Notes: a model not told the origin generated them from the letters alone. 64,000 bases of DNA from Pseudoips prasinana (GCA_951640165.1 OX621255.1:30788001-30852000), one strand, 5' to 3'. Counted from the first letter of the stretch, positions 43,148 to 54,086 are shown. Numbers and translations are program-made.

Positions 43148-44739
43148 CACACATCAACACAATCTAGGGATATTGAACATTTCATTGATTATCTAGAAAA
43201 CTATAAACATTTTGTTATGACTGTAAATGGAAGAATTAAAGATAATTTCATGGCCGATATTTAAACATTAACAACACGATGCGATTTTGTTTTTCTAATT
43301 AATAAAAGTCTTAAATTAATTAAGCCATAGAAAATTACTGAGTGAACAAAAACATTTTATTCTTATAAAATTATTCAATCGAATTAAATGAATAAAAATC
43401 TTACCAAATCTGATAATCAGTAATCGGTATTTCCTCCTCTAACATTAATCACACAGCGGCAACGATTTTCCATACTTAAAATTAAGGTGTCAATGTCTTG
43501 CTGGGGTATGCAGCCCCAAGTTCTTTTTAAATGTTCGAAAAGTTGTTCTTCTGTTGTCAAGTTGGGCGGAAAATCCCTCAATGCTCTTCGCTGTAACATG
43601 TCCCAGGCGTGTTCAATTGGGTTTAAGTCTGGCGACTGTGGAGGCCAATCTAATACCTGAACATCGTGTTCTCGAAGGGCGGCCCTCACCAGCCGCGCTG
43701 TATGGGAAGGTGCATTGTCATGCATGAGCTGAAATTCTTGCCCCGTTAGGGCCCTGAGCGGGACAATGACACGTTCTACTACCTCCTCACGGTATCTATG
43801 GGCAGTCATGCTGCCCTGAATCCAAATGAGTTGGGTTCGTCCGCCGATTCGTATTCCTGCCCACACCATAATTGTCCCGCGTTGGTAAGAGTGGACCTCC
43901 TGTGGATGTCGGAGACGGCTGACCCTGCCTGGAGTTCTCCAAACGCGTGTTCGTCTCGAATCTGGATGAAATCCATAGCGGGACTCATCAGTGAACAGCA
44001 CCAATGACCATTGTTGATCACTCCATGTCAAATGTTCTTGAGCCCATAAAAGTCGCCTACCGCGATTGCCACGTCGCAGCGCTGGGACTCGTAGCGGTCT
44101 GCGAGCATGAAGACCAACTTCATGCAGCCTCCTTCGCACGGTTTGGTCGCTCACCAGCAGCTGCTGACCCTCCTGGAGCCTTTGCACTAGTTGCATCGCT
44201 GTGATATTGGGTAGTCTTCTGGCGGTCATTTGGAGAAATCGATCCTGTCTCTGAGTGGTAACACGATATCTACCTGTGTGCCGTTCTGCCACATCTCCAG
44301 TAGCGCGATAACGTGACCACAGCCTGGATACCACATTTTGGCTTGTGCCCAGAGACTCAGCAACGACGCGTTGAATAGCACCGTTTTGTAACATGCCAAC
44401 TGCCCGTAACATTTCATCTCGACTCAAATGATGGCGTGGCATGACGCTAAAAAGCTTACACAACCAATTGAGAAAAGAAAATAAAACAATTTATCAGGTT
44501 TTCTTCAATTAACACGCAAAAAAAATTTTAATGCAACTTCTTGAAATTAGATACAACTCAAGATTGCGCTGTGCTTTGCGTGTTTTCATTTGTTTCTCAT
44601 TTTAATTTTTAAATTTTGAATAAAGAATAGACAAGGTTTAAATCTGTAAATAAACTTTTTAAGGAAACTAAATAGGTTTTAAACAATAAAGCCATGTTTG
44701 ATTTCAAAATAACGTATCCCTAGACTTTGTTGATGTGTG
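43148..44739 (-). mobile_element. Tc1-type DNA transposon, apparently complete
   Basis: Terminal inverted repeats of about 26 bp start CACACATCAACA and differ at a few positions (43148-43173 and 44714-44739). TA is duplicated outside both (43146-43147, 44740-44741). The 1592-bp length, single transposase gene and TA target all fit Tc1. Confidence 0.88.
43417..44463 (-). CDS. Tc1-type transposase, DD34E
   Basis: 348 codons without a stop. The paired helix-turn-helix region is at about residues 10-110 (SRDEMLRAVGMLQNG; SLGTSQNVVSRLWSRY; VSDQTVRRRLHEVG). The DDE domain follows with D in LFTDESRYGF, D in LMHDNAPSHTA, and E in SPDLNPIEHAW, 34 residues after the second D. Length is normal for Tc1 (about 340). 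The true start is more likely the Met at residue 8 (MPRHHLSRDE, position 44442), the usual N-terminus of this family. It would bind the terminal repeats and cut and paste the element. All three catalytic residues are present, so activity cannot be excluded. Confidence 0.93.
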   Translation of the reverse strand: MCKLFSVMPRHHLSRDEMLRAVGMLQNGAIQRVVAESLGTSQNVVSRLWSRYRATGDVAERHTGRYRVTTQRQDRFLQMTARRLPNITAMQLVQRLQEGQQLLVSDQTVRRRLHEVGLHARRPLRVPALRRGNRGRRLLWAQEHLTWSDQQWSLVLFTDESRYGFHPDSRRTRVWRTPGRVSRLRHPQEVHSYQRGTIMVWAGIRIGGRTQLIWIQGSMTAHRYREEVVERVIVPLRALTGQEFQLMHDNAPSHTARLVRAALREHDVQVLDWPPQSPDLNPIEHAWDMLQRRALRDFPPNLTTEEQLFEHLKRTWGCIPQQDIDTLILSMENRCRCVINVRGGNTDY

Positions 44740-44795
44740 TATCTATGTATAGGGAGTTTAACACATCAGGGGAATGTTCTGCCAGTTTACTTCAG

Positions 44796-44972
44796 CTAGT
44801 ATTATAAATGCGAAAGTTTGTGAGTGGGTGAGTGTATATGTTTGTTACTTCTTCACGTCCAAACGGCTGGAGTCATTTTAATACAATTTGGTATGGAGTT
44901 GGTTGACACCCTGGATTAACACATATGCTATAATTTATACAGTTTAATGCGGCTAAAACCGCGGGGCACTAG
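44796..44972 (+). mobile_element. Helitron-like short element
   Basis: TATTATAAATGCGAAAGTTT near the 5' end and GGGGCACTAG at the 3' end. The 5' TC is not clear, since it reads GCTAGTATTAT. Confidence 0.5.
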
Positions 44973-45583
44973 TAGAATATAAAACTACGCTGGCGCATCA
45001 CTTAGGACACTTCTGTCATTAATGTCCAAAAATGTTACTTCAAAGAGATCTATAGTTTAAGTGATTGTATATTCATATCATTTATTTGCATTCCACAATG
45101 TGAACTTAGGTGGTAAACATTAGGCTTATAGCTAGAAGGATTATGGACCCTGTCGGGCACAGCAAATTTATAATTATATATATCGGTAAATTATTATTAT
45201 TCGTAAATTATTAAGGAACTAATTGAGTTTTCTATTTCATATGACTACTTTACATTTATATATTTATACATTACACTAGCATATTATTATTTAACTATCA
45301 TGTCATTCAATAAGGAAAGAAATTTTGCTTATTAACTGATTGTTGTAGTACTTACAGTCACTTTTATCCCTGTTAATGGAACTCCTGAGTATTACCTGCT
45401 TCATAGTAGAACATAAACACGCGCACCTATTGTCGCGCAATCACTTTGTAGATCGCCGGCGGCCGGGTCGTGATCTCTCTGATTTGTGGGCTGACTATGA
45501 GGTAGGGATCTATAGGATAAGTCCTATAAAAGAAGATATCATATAATAAGAAATATTAACACCATATCTATTTATATTTAATA
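44973..45583. other. Unassigned stretch
   Basis: A short GC-rich patch (GATCGCCGGCGGCCGGGTCG) lies at about 45452-45471. Confidence 0.4.
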
Positions 45584-45820
45584 CTAGCTGACCCGGCGAA
45601 CTTTGTTCCGCTTAGCAGTCGATTCTTTAATTTTTTCGTTTTTTTTTTTTTTTTTTATTACTTATTCATAGGTTTAAGCCCCGGATTCGTAGATGGTGCA
45701 GGTTTGAGACCCGATTAAATTTATGATTTGCCATTTTTGAGATAATTCTAAGATTTATTAATTCTTTTTGGGGTCGGCAGAACGATATTCTATAGTTTCC
45801 TTATATATATAGTTTTCCTG
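45584..45820 (-). mobile_element. Helitron-like element interrupted by half an E element
   Basis: CTAGCTGACCCGGCGAAC at 45584 is the 3' end on the minus strand. A T run and an E half copy (GCAGGTTTGAGACCCGATTA, TTTATGATTTGCCATTTTTG) occupy about 45636-45755. Helitron-like sequence resumes toward TATATATAGTT. Confidence 0.4.
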
Positions 45821-46076
45821 CCAACAAACGTACTGTGAGATAATTTTTTATATGTCCCTCATATCACTTTATGATGTTCCTTTGTATGTGTCGTAGAGTG
45901 CCAGTGCCTTAAAGCGAATTTACAAGAGTTATGTGTTCCATTTTAGATCCTGTCATTGTTTATTAATAGGCAAGGCTAGATTTCAGAACATTTTAATAGT
46001 ATACCAAAATAACCCTGACGCTTAAAAGACACTCCAATAGCCTGGCAGCTTGTATGCCGTATCCTCCATTTTTTTA

Positions 46077-46190
46077 ACAAAAATAAACTTTATTCCAAGA
46101 AACTAATTTAGTAAATAACAATGCATATATGTACATGTTAAATTAAAAATTCAGTGTATGTATTATGATTACATATACTGAAATATATGT
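46077..46190. repeat. Dispersed repeat, copy 2
   Basis: AAAATAAACTTTATTCCAAG to CAGTGTATGTATTATGATTA closely matches 26950-27055. Confidence 0.6.
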
Positions 46191-46327
46191 ATTACCTAAT
46201 TGTGTAGCAGGGCTTACTACAAAACTTCTGATTATTTAAGTGTTAAAACAGCTTGGGATTGAGTCGCTCTAAATGAACACATATAAATACAATGTAATTT
46301 TATGTAAGAAATAAATATTTAAAAAAA

Positions 46328-46700
46328 GGATTCCTACTGAGCTTTCTGGCAGTGTTTCTCAGTAGCTGCCACGTCATGCATTGCACGGTAGGGTACAAAA
46401 ATATTGACGATTCCACACGAATGTATTATTTTTATGGAATAAATGAATTTGAATCTTGAAAACCAAGAGATCATGGTTACTATAGGTCCGCGGTATCGTT
46501 TGCCGCGATAAACTCCGACCCGCGGTAATTGAGGCGCGGCATGCGCCGTGTTCCCACGCCACGCCATGCCATTTTGACATGACACTTTAGTTTTGCTAAA
46601 TCTAGCGAGCAGTCGCCAGTTCGAACCCCACCAAGGCTTACAATCACTTTTTGCACTAAAATCACGAAAGTGCAAAATAATTTATTATTAGCAGACATGG
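46328..46700 (-). mobile_element. Composite repeat with tRNA-like minus-strand head
   Basis: The reverse complement near 46600-46650 has GGTTCGAACTGGCG (B-box-like) after CTTGGTGGG, and GCTCGCTAGATTTAGC. A GC-rich imperfect palindrome (CCGCGGTATCG ... CCGCGGTAATTG) lies at 46490-46530. It matches none of families A-D. Confidence 0.35.
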
Positions 46701-47092
46701 GGGGAAAACTATATTACTAAAAAGATTATCCCTTGTAAATTAATCAGATAATATTAATATTACAGTCTGTTAATTATAGTAGGTTATTAATTTTATTCAG
46801 CACCACTGGCGCCACCTACATATTATTTATGGGGACCACGAATAATCTAGTTCGAATTTCCATTGTAAATTAGCATATTTATTCCTTGTTTGTAAAAGAC
46901 TTATATTAATTTGAATACATAACTAATATTTATGCCTACATAAATTTGTATTATTTAATCATAAACTGTACGGATTATGAAAATGCTTTGATAAGGTTAA
47001 ATGTTACGTTATTATTATTCTAGCTAGATAACAATAAGTGACAATAAACTTGTAGCTAATACTGAATAAGTATTTCGAGAAACTCGTCAGCT
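46701..47092. other. Unique flank of the tRNA gene
   Basis: AT-rich, no repeat recognised. The tRNA promoter is internal, so nothing is required here. Confidence 0.4.
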
Positions 47093-47164
47093 GCGATGGT
47101 GGTGTAATGGTCAGCATAGTTGCCTTCCAAGCAGTTGATCCGGGTTCGATTCCCGGCCATCGCA
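47093..47164 (+). tRNA. tRNA-Gly (anticodon TCC)
   Basis: 72 nt with a perfect 7-bp acceptor stem (GCGATGG/CCATCGC), internal A box (TGGTGTAATGG) and B box (GGTTCGATTCC). The anticodon arm GTTGC-CTTCCAA-GCAGT presents TCC at 47126-47128. The T arm is CCGGG/CCCGG. There is no intron. A TTTT run at 47169-47172 fits Pol III termination. Unlike the SINE heads it forms a complete cloverleaf and has no repeat body, so it looks like a functional host gene. Confidence 0.95.
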
Positions 47165-47751
47165 GATTCGTTTTGTTGTTTTTAATTCAGTTTTAAGATG
47201 TCTTTTAATTTTTATAGTTGAATATTATGAGAACTTTTGAATTATCCTGAAAATATATTTTTTTTATTTTATTTCAACATACGAATCTTCCTAATATTTT
47301 GTTATTTTAATGACTTATCCTCAGTATTACTCGACAAGTTTGAATAAAAATCTTTTTTTTTTGTAGTTTTAATATTTGTGTGTATAAAACATAGGAAATT
47401 GCATAAAAAGTAGGTAAGTCCTAAGATGTCTCAATTCTTCATGTTGGTACAGAATTAGCTTATGATACACTGTTGTTAAGGTACAAACTAGTGATAGTGT
47501 AATAATTATTTCCCACTGATTTTCAATTACCTTACTTCCACCCGTGTGTCACAATCACAATATATCAATCTATTTTGCACATAGAACTCGTTTAACTCTT
47601 TTGTGTTAGGTACTGTAGTAATCCCTATTATATTGTAAGAATATGTAATAAAATAACTCGCAAGGCTGCTCTTAATGCGAAATATTTTTTACTCTTCTAG
47701 GTTTGTTTTAATTACTTACTAATTTACAATGAAACCAACGGGTGCTCATCT
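47165..47751. other. Unassigned AT-rich stretch
   Basis: No repeat or coding signal. Confidence 0.45.
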
Positions 47752-48000
47752 ATAAATATATAATTAATTATTCTGTTCGTGTTTGTTACTTAGCACCTAA
47801 ACGCTTTGGCCGATTTTAATAGTTTTTTTGTGTTAAATTTACAAATAGGTTCATATGTAAGATTTTGAGCGCTTAGTGTGTGTTCAGTGGGTTTATGAAA
47901 GTTTAGATTTACAATTGGACCCGGTAGGTGGCACTGTGATCAGATTTCAGATATTTTTTTATTACTGAGGCAGGACGAAGCGACGTTCTAATCAGCTTGT
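47752..48000 (+). mobile_element. Helitron-like element, diverged
   Basis: Starts TCTATAAATATATAATTAAT. The block GTTACTTAGCACCTAAACGC is the degenerate TTACTTCTTCACGTCTAAACG of the family. It ends ACGAAGCGACGTTCTAATCAG with the CTAG mutated. Confidence 0.4.
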
Positions 48001-48239
48001 CCGGAGGAGTAAATACAATTTTTTTTTAATTAAGGTAATAAGCATTGTGTTCGCCACGCATTTAGTAGATACGTCGTTCTTGTATCAGAGAGGACGAGTG
48101 TTTGGCGCGGTTGGTTATGGCTCCATATATCAGAATATAACATACGGCTCTAATTTTGTTGCTTTAGATTGAGCGCCGGACTGTGCGTTCACAGATACAT
48201 AATAATACATATCTTTATATACTAAATAAATTGGCTGTG

Positions 48240-48432
48240 TGTTTATCGGCAAATAATTTCACCACCCCGTCTCTAGGGGGCGTAGAAGTTGGTCCGGAGC
48301 ACTATATACCAAACAACCAGCGTTTCTCTGAGTACTTTGACCATCATACCGCGATTGCCAACCATATAACTCCCCAAAATTATGGATCTTAGGGGGAGGC
48401 CTTTATCCAGCAGTGGACGTCTTACGACTAAC
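48240..48432 (+). mobile_element. K repeat joined to an RTE 3' terminus
   Basis: AATTTCACCACCCCGTCTCT...GGGCGTAGAAGTT...ACTTTGACCATCATACC is repeat K. It runs into GGGGGAGGCCTTTATCCAGC...ACGTC, the RTE end. K may therefore be the 3' region of a related RTE. Confidence 0.5.
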
Positions 48433-48474
48433 TACGATGTTGACATGGATAGGTACTAAGATAGATTAAATTTA

Positions 48475-48562
48475 AATTTTTTAGCGCCTATCCCGGATTG
48501 GTAGATGGTGCAGGTTCGAGACCCGCCGGACGATCAAATTTATGATTTTCGATTTTTGAGAC
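48475..48562. repeat. E element, half copy
   Basis: GCGCCTATCCCGGATTGGTA then GCAGGTTCGAGACCCGCCGG through to GATTTTTGAGAC. It contains the right arm and part of the centre only. Confidence 0.6.
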
Positions 48563-49200
48563 TAAGATAGATGACATTATTATTATTATTTCATATGAAC
48601 AATGTATTAGAATATTGTAATTAATGTTAGCTGTACATGATTTGATAAAATTTCGCATGTCATTGTCGACAAAATATGTTGTTGTGATGGCTATAAAATC
48701 TTGCCTGTATCATATTATAAGCAAAATAAAGATTACTTACTTACTTTATTACTAATATGATGATGATACTAAATAATAGAAACAGGCGCATTCAATGTGG
48801 TCATCAATTAGTTTACTGCTACCTACTGATAGAGTCTTTATTTATTTATAAATGCTGATTCAGTTTGACAACATACTAGGAGTACATAAGGGGCGCTAAG
48901 TTACATTATAATCCTTGTACTTTATAAAGGCCAGTCGTTAGGAAGTATTTAGAGGGTCAGGACCATTTTTGGGTTTAAGCGGATAACTTGTAATATTCTA
49001 TTTTATTGTCGTAAAACGTACATACCAACTTTAGATAATATCATTTAAGTGTACAGGAAACCATCAGATTTTATTGCAGCCCAATTTCGGCAAAGACATA
49101 TGACAAGTAGATAATATACGAAAGAATTTACGCTGCTTTCAAGGCGAAATAAACTACGTAAATAATTCCTCAATAAATGTGAAAATTTAGATGCAATATA
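48563..49200. other. Unassigned stretch
   Basis: Nothing recognised apart from short ATT runs. Confidence 0.45.
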
Positions 49201-49330
49201 CCACGTGACGTGGAAGAGTCATGTTCTGCGCACGCGCGAGTTCTACCGTATAAGGAGTGCACCGCGCCGCCCTGCGCCACTCGAGGTCGGGCGGCCGCCG
49301 CGCAAGGTCGTTTTCTGACCAGGGGTGACT
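49201..49330. promoter_or_regulatory. CpG-rich patch with CCACGTGACGTGG
   Basis: A 130-bp patch far richer in G+C than its surroundings. CCACGTGACGTGG at 49201-49213 is a perfect palindrome that overlaps an E-box (CACGTG) and a TGACGTGG site of the XBP1/ATF6/CREB type. Downstream are GCGCACGCGCG and GGGCGGCCGCCGCGC. No coding frame or obvious core promoter was confirmed. Confidence 0.3.
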
Positions 49331-49952
49331 GACTCATATAAAAATTCACACTATCAAGTGAGATTTACGATTTTGATTGCCGAAAAAGGCGTAAATACGG
49401 AAGAAAAAATGTTTTAATATGACTCGATGATGATCATTATTGTGTTGATGGATGGTAGGGATGAATTAATTAATCGAAAATATAAAACGATGTTGTTATT
49501 TTATTTTTCTGTACCCGGTCTTTGACTGGTATCGTTCTTCTATATTTGTTAACATTTTTTGTTATTAAAGTTTTACCTATGAGATCGTGCCACATATTAA
49601 GAGAAGTATGTCTAGAAAATGGATTTAATAGAATTAAGAGGTTAAGAAAAGGGAAATCTTGTAAAAGATTTAACCTTCAATAGAAAAATATTATAATGAG
49701 CTTCATACAACATATCAGTCGGCCACATTTCTAAAAGCAAAGCCAATGGGTGGCACCGACATCCTCCATAAATAATGTTAGCAAGGGCTCTCTTAAATAG
49801 ATCTCTATCAGTGTGTATCATACGTACCTTAACTGCAGAACCCCTCTAACGGTGTGTGCTATTTCGATCCCCACTAAATTATAACATGTTTGTCATCTCA
49901 GTTTTGAGGTAGATTTACCTACTCTTTGCATTGCGAATAATGGCATATTACT
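49331..49952. other. Unassigned AT-rich stretch
   Basis: Nothing recognised. Confidence 0.45.
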
Positions 49953-50490
49953 GAAATCTCAAAAATGGGAAATTCATAAATTTATCCACCGAGTAGGTCT
50001 CCAACCATCAACTTCTACCTCTCCCTCTGCCAGTGTATATCGTTTCTCACTTACGAGCGCCTATCCCAGTTTGGATTACTGCTTCAAGACACGCCAGACG
50101 ATTAAATTCATAATTTCCCATTTTTGGAGATGAAATTAACCCTTTCATCATCATCATTCTATCAGCCACTGCTACTTCATTTTCGCTATGTCGGATCTTT
50201 GATTCGCATCCGCATGCAAACCAAAGATTTCGACGTTTCCGATTTGATCGCACAGGGATCCTCCGAGAATAGATCTCTTCATTGCTCTTTGGGTGACTTT
50301 GAGCCTTCTTATGAGGCCCATAGTGAGCGACTACGTCCCTGTCCCATAAGGCATCACTGGCAACACACACTGCTCGAAGACTTTCGACTTGAGACACTGC
50401 GGTATTCGGAACGAGAAGATACCTATTACGTAGCTTCATTAACCCTTTGCATTGAGAATAATGCTATAAAAAATATTTTAGTGTCACTTA
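49953..50490. mobile_element. Diverged E element with an RTE inserted in its flank
   Basis: Left arm AATCTCAAAAATGGGAAATT at 49956 and right arm TTCATAATTTCCCATTTTTG at about 50107 are inverted. The flank ATTAACCCTTTGCATTGAGA continues after the RTE at 50438. An earlier TTTGCATTGCGAATAATGGC at 49926 repeats this flank. Confidence 0.55.
50146..50437 (-). mobile_element. RTE copy with internal deletion and 11-bp target duplication
   Basis: ATTAACCCTTT at 50135-50145 and 50438-50448 brackets the insert. On the minus strand it covers reference positions about 2659-2925. It then jumps to the true 3' end (GGCTGATAGAATGATGATG), a deletion of about 210 bp with CAGTGG at both breakpoints. Reading frame broken. 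Confidence 0.8.
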
Positions 50491-50675
50491 TACAATATCG
50501 TCCACGAACCGGAAGACGCAGCGTGGGCAGGCCCCCTACAAGATGGACCGATGATCTTGTGCGGATCGCTGGAAACTGCAGGATCCGAATCAATCGGCAA
50601 TTCTGGAGATCTTTGGGGGATGGCTTTGTCCAGCAGTGGACGTCTTTCGGCTGATATGATGATGATACAATATCG
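50490..50675 (+). mobile_element. Short RTE copy with 11-bp target duplication
   Basis: ATACAATATCG at 50490-50500 and 50665-50675 flanks the last 165 bp of the RTE (GAACCGGAAGACGCAGCGTG to CGGCTGATATGATGATG). A 10-bp deletion follows GGAAACTGCAGGAT. It lies only 42 bp from the minus-strand copy but is a separate event. Confidence 0.82.
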
Positions 50676-50747
50676 AATCTATGAGAGGAAAGTAGGAAAT
50701 AACGTCCTATAACACCCAAAAAAATTTGGTCTTCTATGTGCATAACA

Positions 50748-50919
50748 TCACACTAATATTATAAAGACGAAAGTTTGTGAGTGTGTATGTATGTTACTTC
50801 TGCACGTCTTAACAGCTGAAGCGATTTTAATAAAATTTGGTATAGAGTTAGCTGACACCTTGGATTAACACATAGGCTATAATTTTTAACGCGGGTAAAA
50901 CCGCGGGGCATATATCTAG
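50748..50919 (+). mobile_element. Helitron-like short element
   Basis: TCACACTAATATTATAAAGA start, GGGGCATATATCTAG end, A and T flanks, 172 bp. Confidence 0.6.
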
Positions 50920-51199
50920 TTCTACATATTCCGAGTGTATTAGTGTTGGCAAGCGCGTAGAGGCTGTGTATCAATACCTTAACTTATAAAGACCATATTT
51001 ACGAGCATGTCATCATTCACAATCAAATCCTTTATTGGTATGAATGGTTTCTTCCTTGTGAATGCATAGGAAGCTTTTGTGTAATATTTATGAGGGATCA
51101 GAGAACATTTAAGTTAACCCAAGTCACGTATCAATTAGTGTTACTGAGCTTTGTTTATAGCCGAAGCTTTTTAAGCGTTTCTACCATCGGAATAATATA

Positions 51200-51440
51200 A
51201 AAGATAGAGGCGAGATTTGAGGCGCTCATGACTATATGCTCTTACCGGTCCGTAATTGATTGGTGAGGTTAATCAACTAAGTCGCGGTGAGTCCATAGAT
51301 GGGTGACCGCCAACGTGGTTTAATTTCTGAGTGTATTATATATTCTGTGCTTCGGAGGGCACGTTAAGCTGTCGGTCCCGGTTGTAGGCGTTGCAGCCAA
51401 TAGAGAACAGTCAGACGCCTACTGTGCGGCTTGAACGAGG
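51200..51440 (+). mobile_element. 5S rRNA-derived SINE
   Basis: GAGGCGCTCATGACTATATG, GGTCCGTAATTGATTGG, GAGGTTAATCAACTAAG (box A region), GCGGTGAGTCCATAGATGGG and TGACCGCC (box C region). It then has GTGCTTCGGAGGGCACGTTA and GCTGTCGGTCC. The box C block is the best kept of all copies. Confidence 0.7.
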
Positions 51441-52324
51441 TATACATTGTTTGGTATATGTAAATCTAAAAGAAATACCTCCGTTCTTGAATTAGCAACA
51501 ATTGAAGATCTGATTAATTGTGTAAAATACAATCTATATGGAACCATTTATATGAATATAAAGTGATGAATTATCTATTTATTAATTTATTTATATGATT
51601 AATAAATAAGTTACTTATATTTATATGCTTATTTTTAATATGATTAATTGATTTTTTTATATGACTGACTTCAAGTAAACGCTAATTGACTGAAATAATA
51701 AAATATCAACCACATACCGTTGGTCTTTGATCTTCGAACGTTAAAAAAGTTATAGTACCTACCTAATATTTAAATAACAATTATTAAAACAGCTGATCTA
51801 ATTGTTTGTTTTCTTAAGTCCACTGTATTGTTTGATTATTCTGAAGCAAATTTGATGCCTTAGTGTACCCTAAATAACTAATTTGAACTCAGGATTTCAC
51901 CAAGGGAATTTAGTAAAACTTATAATTTATAATCAACCATATAAACTAAATCTTCCGTTAAAATTCCAGCACAGTATTCAAATATGAATATTGCTTGATT
52001 TTAAAACAAGATACTTAAAATTCTGCTTACAATTGCATCCTACGAACATTTCCTGGTGTTTTTGCCCCAAAATCTACATCATGATCACAAAACATCATTT
52101 AATAAAGTTACAACACAAATTAACTTTGCTCTTTAACCTCTGAGACAATACGTCACTCACAAATATAAAATAATTAACATGTTTTTCGTATTATTCTTCT
52201 AATTAAATTAAGATGGGTCTTTTATGTTTTAGGAAATTAAGCAGCTTATTAAAAATTCTTAATGAAGAACAAGGAAGTGTTTATACTTTGCGTCAATTCT
52301 TTGTTCTTCAATGCAATCCAAGCA
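51441..52324. other. Unique AT-rich stretch
   Basis: No repeat or gene recognised. Frames are all short. Confidence 0.45.
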
Positions 52325-52580
52325 TTTGATCATTGATATCGTCCACAGCTGGACATAGGCCTCCCCTAAAGGTATTTATAACGTTGTCATTTAGGGAGGT
52401 TTGCCGTAGTCACCGCGCTTGGCATACGAGTTGGCGACCGCAGTATTAGGTGGTAAGTAGTACACAGGTGGCGCTACTGCCTGACTATCTGCTGTATCCC
52501 TCAGTCGCCTTTTACGACACCCACGGGATGATATGGGGTCGCCCTGTTATTCTTCCTGGGACGGAAACCACACACACATT
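52325..52580 (-). repeat. Repeat J (RTE-end associated)
   Basis: CAGCTGGACATAGGCCTCCC at the left edge is an inverted RTE-type terminus. Then TGGCATACGAGTTGGCGACC and TCGCCTTTTACGACACCCAC, ending CCTGTTATTCTTCCTGGGAC. The second half recurs inverted at 56650. Confidence 0.5.
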
Positions 52581-53249
52581 GTCTTGACGGCAGACAGACT
52601 TTGCTTCAGAAATTTCTGCTTGATGGACATTTTTGTTGACACGAATTTTGGATTTACCCATCACCGCGGATCAGAATCGTGACGGTCATATAACCTCTGT
52701 AGTGTATAGTGTGTAATCACTAATAAAATAAGCATCTAGGGGGAAGCTGAAAAACCTCAGGTACGAATGCGATGGCCCTTTTTATAACGTTTTTAATAGC
52801 TTCATACGTATATATGTAAACTTTAACACGATTTTAACTACCTTCAAAAAGGCCGGATTAAATCGAAATTTCGCGTACTTATGAAGGACCAATATTTTAA
52901 CCCATTAGACCCGTTATCGTTACTAGGGTAATCAGGTTTAGCGATTTATTGTTCCCATGTAACTGTAGTGTTTATGCCAAGCTAGTGTTTTGAGATAAAA
53001 TAAATAATTATAGTATGAAAACTACAAAATAAAGATTTCCAAGAAAACCTAAATAAAAAAGAAATAATAGTTTTGAAATACTAAATACACGCTTTTCTAG
53101 CAACCTAAATATAAATAATGGTTAAGAAAAACGATAAAACACTCTTTTATAGAAAACCAATGAAATTATTTTTTTCTGTTTCTATAGAAGCGTGTTTTTT
53201 TTTTAACTTTTATAATTTTCTCTCTCGCGTCTCAACAGTACCGCCTTCT
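52581..53249. other. Unassigned stretch
   Basis: Nothing recognised. Confidence 0.45.
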
Positions 53250-53497
53250 TTTTATTCACGTTGACTTTAAAAAAGCGCTTGTTAATATTCAGAACATGTT
53301 TGTCGTAATATATTTTAGTATACATAATTATTTCTAGTTACATACAGATATTTAGGTACACGGATTGTTAAAACATTTATAAAATTTATAAGAGTAATGA
53401 AATTTAGCTAGCTTGTATTAAGTTATTGTCAAGGAGATTGTTTAGGTTTAATTATCGAAATTTATAGTTTAAGCTATATTTTACTAATTAATATCTT
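53250..53497 (+). mobile_element. Repeat F, one-armed copy
   Basis: From TTTTTATTCACGTTGACTTT through AGATATTTAGGTACACGGAT to GCTTGTATTAAGTTATTGTC and TTTAATTATCGAAATTTATA. It shows the full order of F without the inverted second arm. Confidence 0.6.
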
Positions 53498-53934
53498 CAT
53501 CGTGCTTATGCTGTAGACTTGTAGACATAAATGAATGCAAAGTTGCCAGCGCCCAAAACGTGTGTGATACGTGCGACCTCTTATCATCTGTACAGTACTT
53601 GGTTCAAATATTATAAATTAGTAGGTTTCTCCAATGTTATTGTGATATCCGTTTAAGCCACGTAACCATCAATCGACCCTGACATTGCCTTATATTACAC
53701 AGCCTTGCAGCTAACAGGTTGTTGGTTATCGCCATCTATGATCAACTCGAGACAACTTCACCTTGGATACAGATAGCTAATAGATCATTAGTTTCCGTAT
53801 TTGGTGATTCATCTGTATTGTGGTGTCTAATTTATGTTATTAGCTGTTATATTATTGTCTTGTGATTTACTTTGGTTGGATAATAAAGATAATAATTTGG
53901 TGTTTTTTGATTCAGTTGGGTAAATTTTTGCTAT
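53498..53934. other. Unassigned stretch
   Basis: Nothing recognised. Confidence 0.45.
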
Positions 53935-54055
53935 AGGGCAAAGAATATCATCACCCCATTTCATCCTGTGTGAGGCGTAGAAGTCGTCCTGAGGGAATAT
54001 CTCCCAGGGAAAGGGCAGAAGCATCTCTCTGTGTATCATGACCATCATACTTCAT
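53935..54055. repeat. Repeat K
   Basis: AAAGAATATCATCACCCCAT, GAGGCGTAGAAGTCG and GGGAATATCTCCCAGGGAAA match 26620-26760. Confidence 0.5.
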
Positions 54056-54086
54056 ATATAGCATTGTGCTAGTTATAGATTGACAG

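Noticed and set aside
43798..44204. Plus-strand frames of 66-69 codons
   Set aside because: Antisense shadows of the Tc1 transposase gene.
50124..50654. 176-codon frame on the plus strand
   Set aside because: It joins an antisense RTE piece to a sense RTE piece across E flank sequence; only the last part matches real RTE coding.
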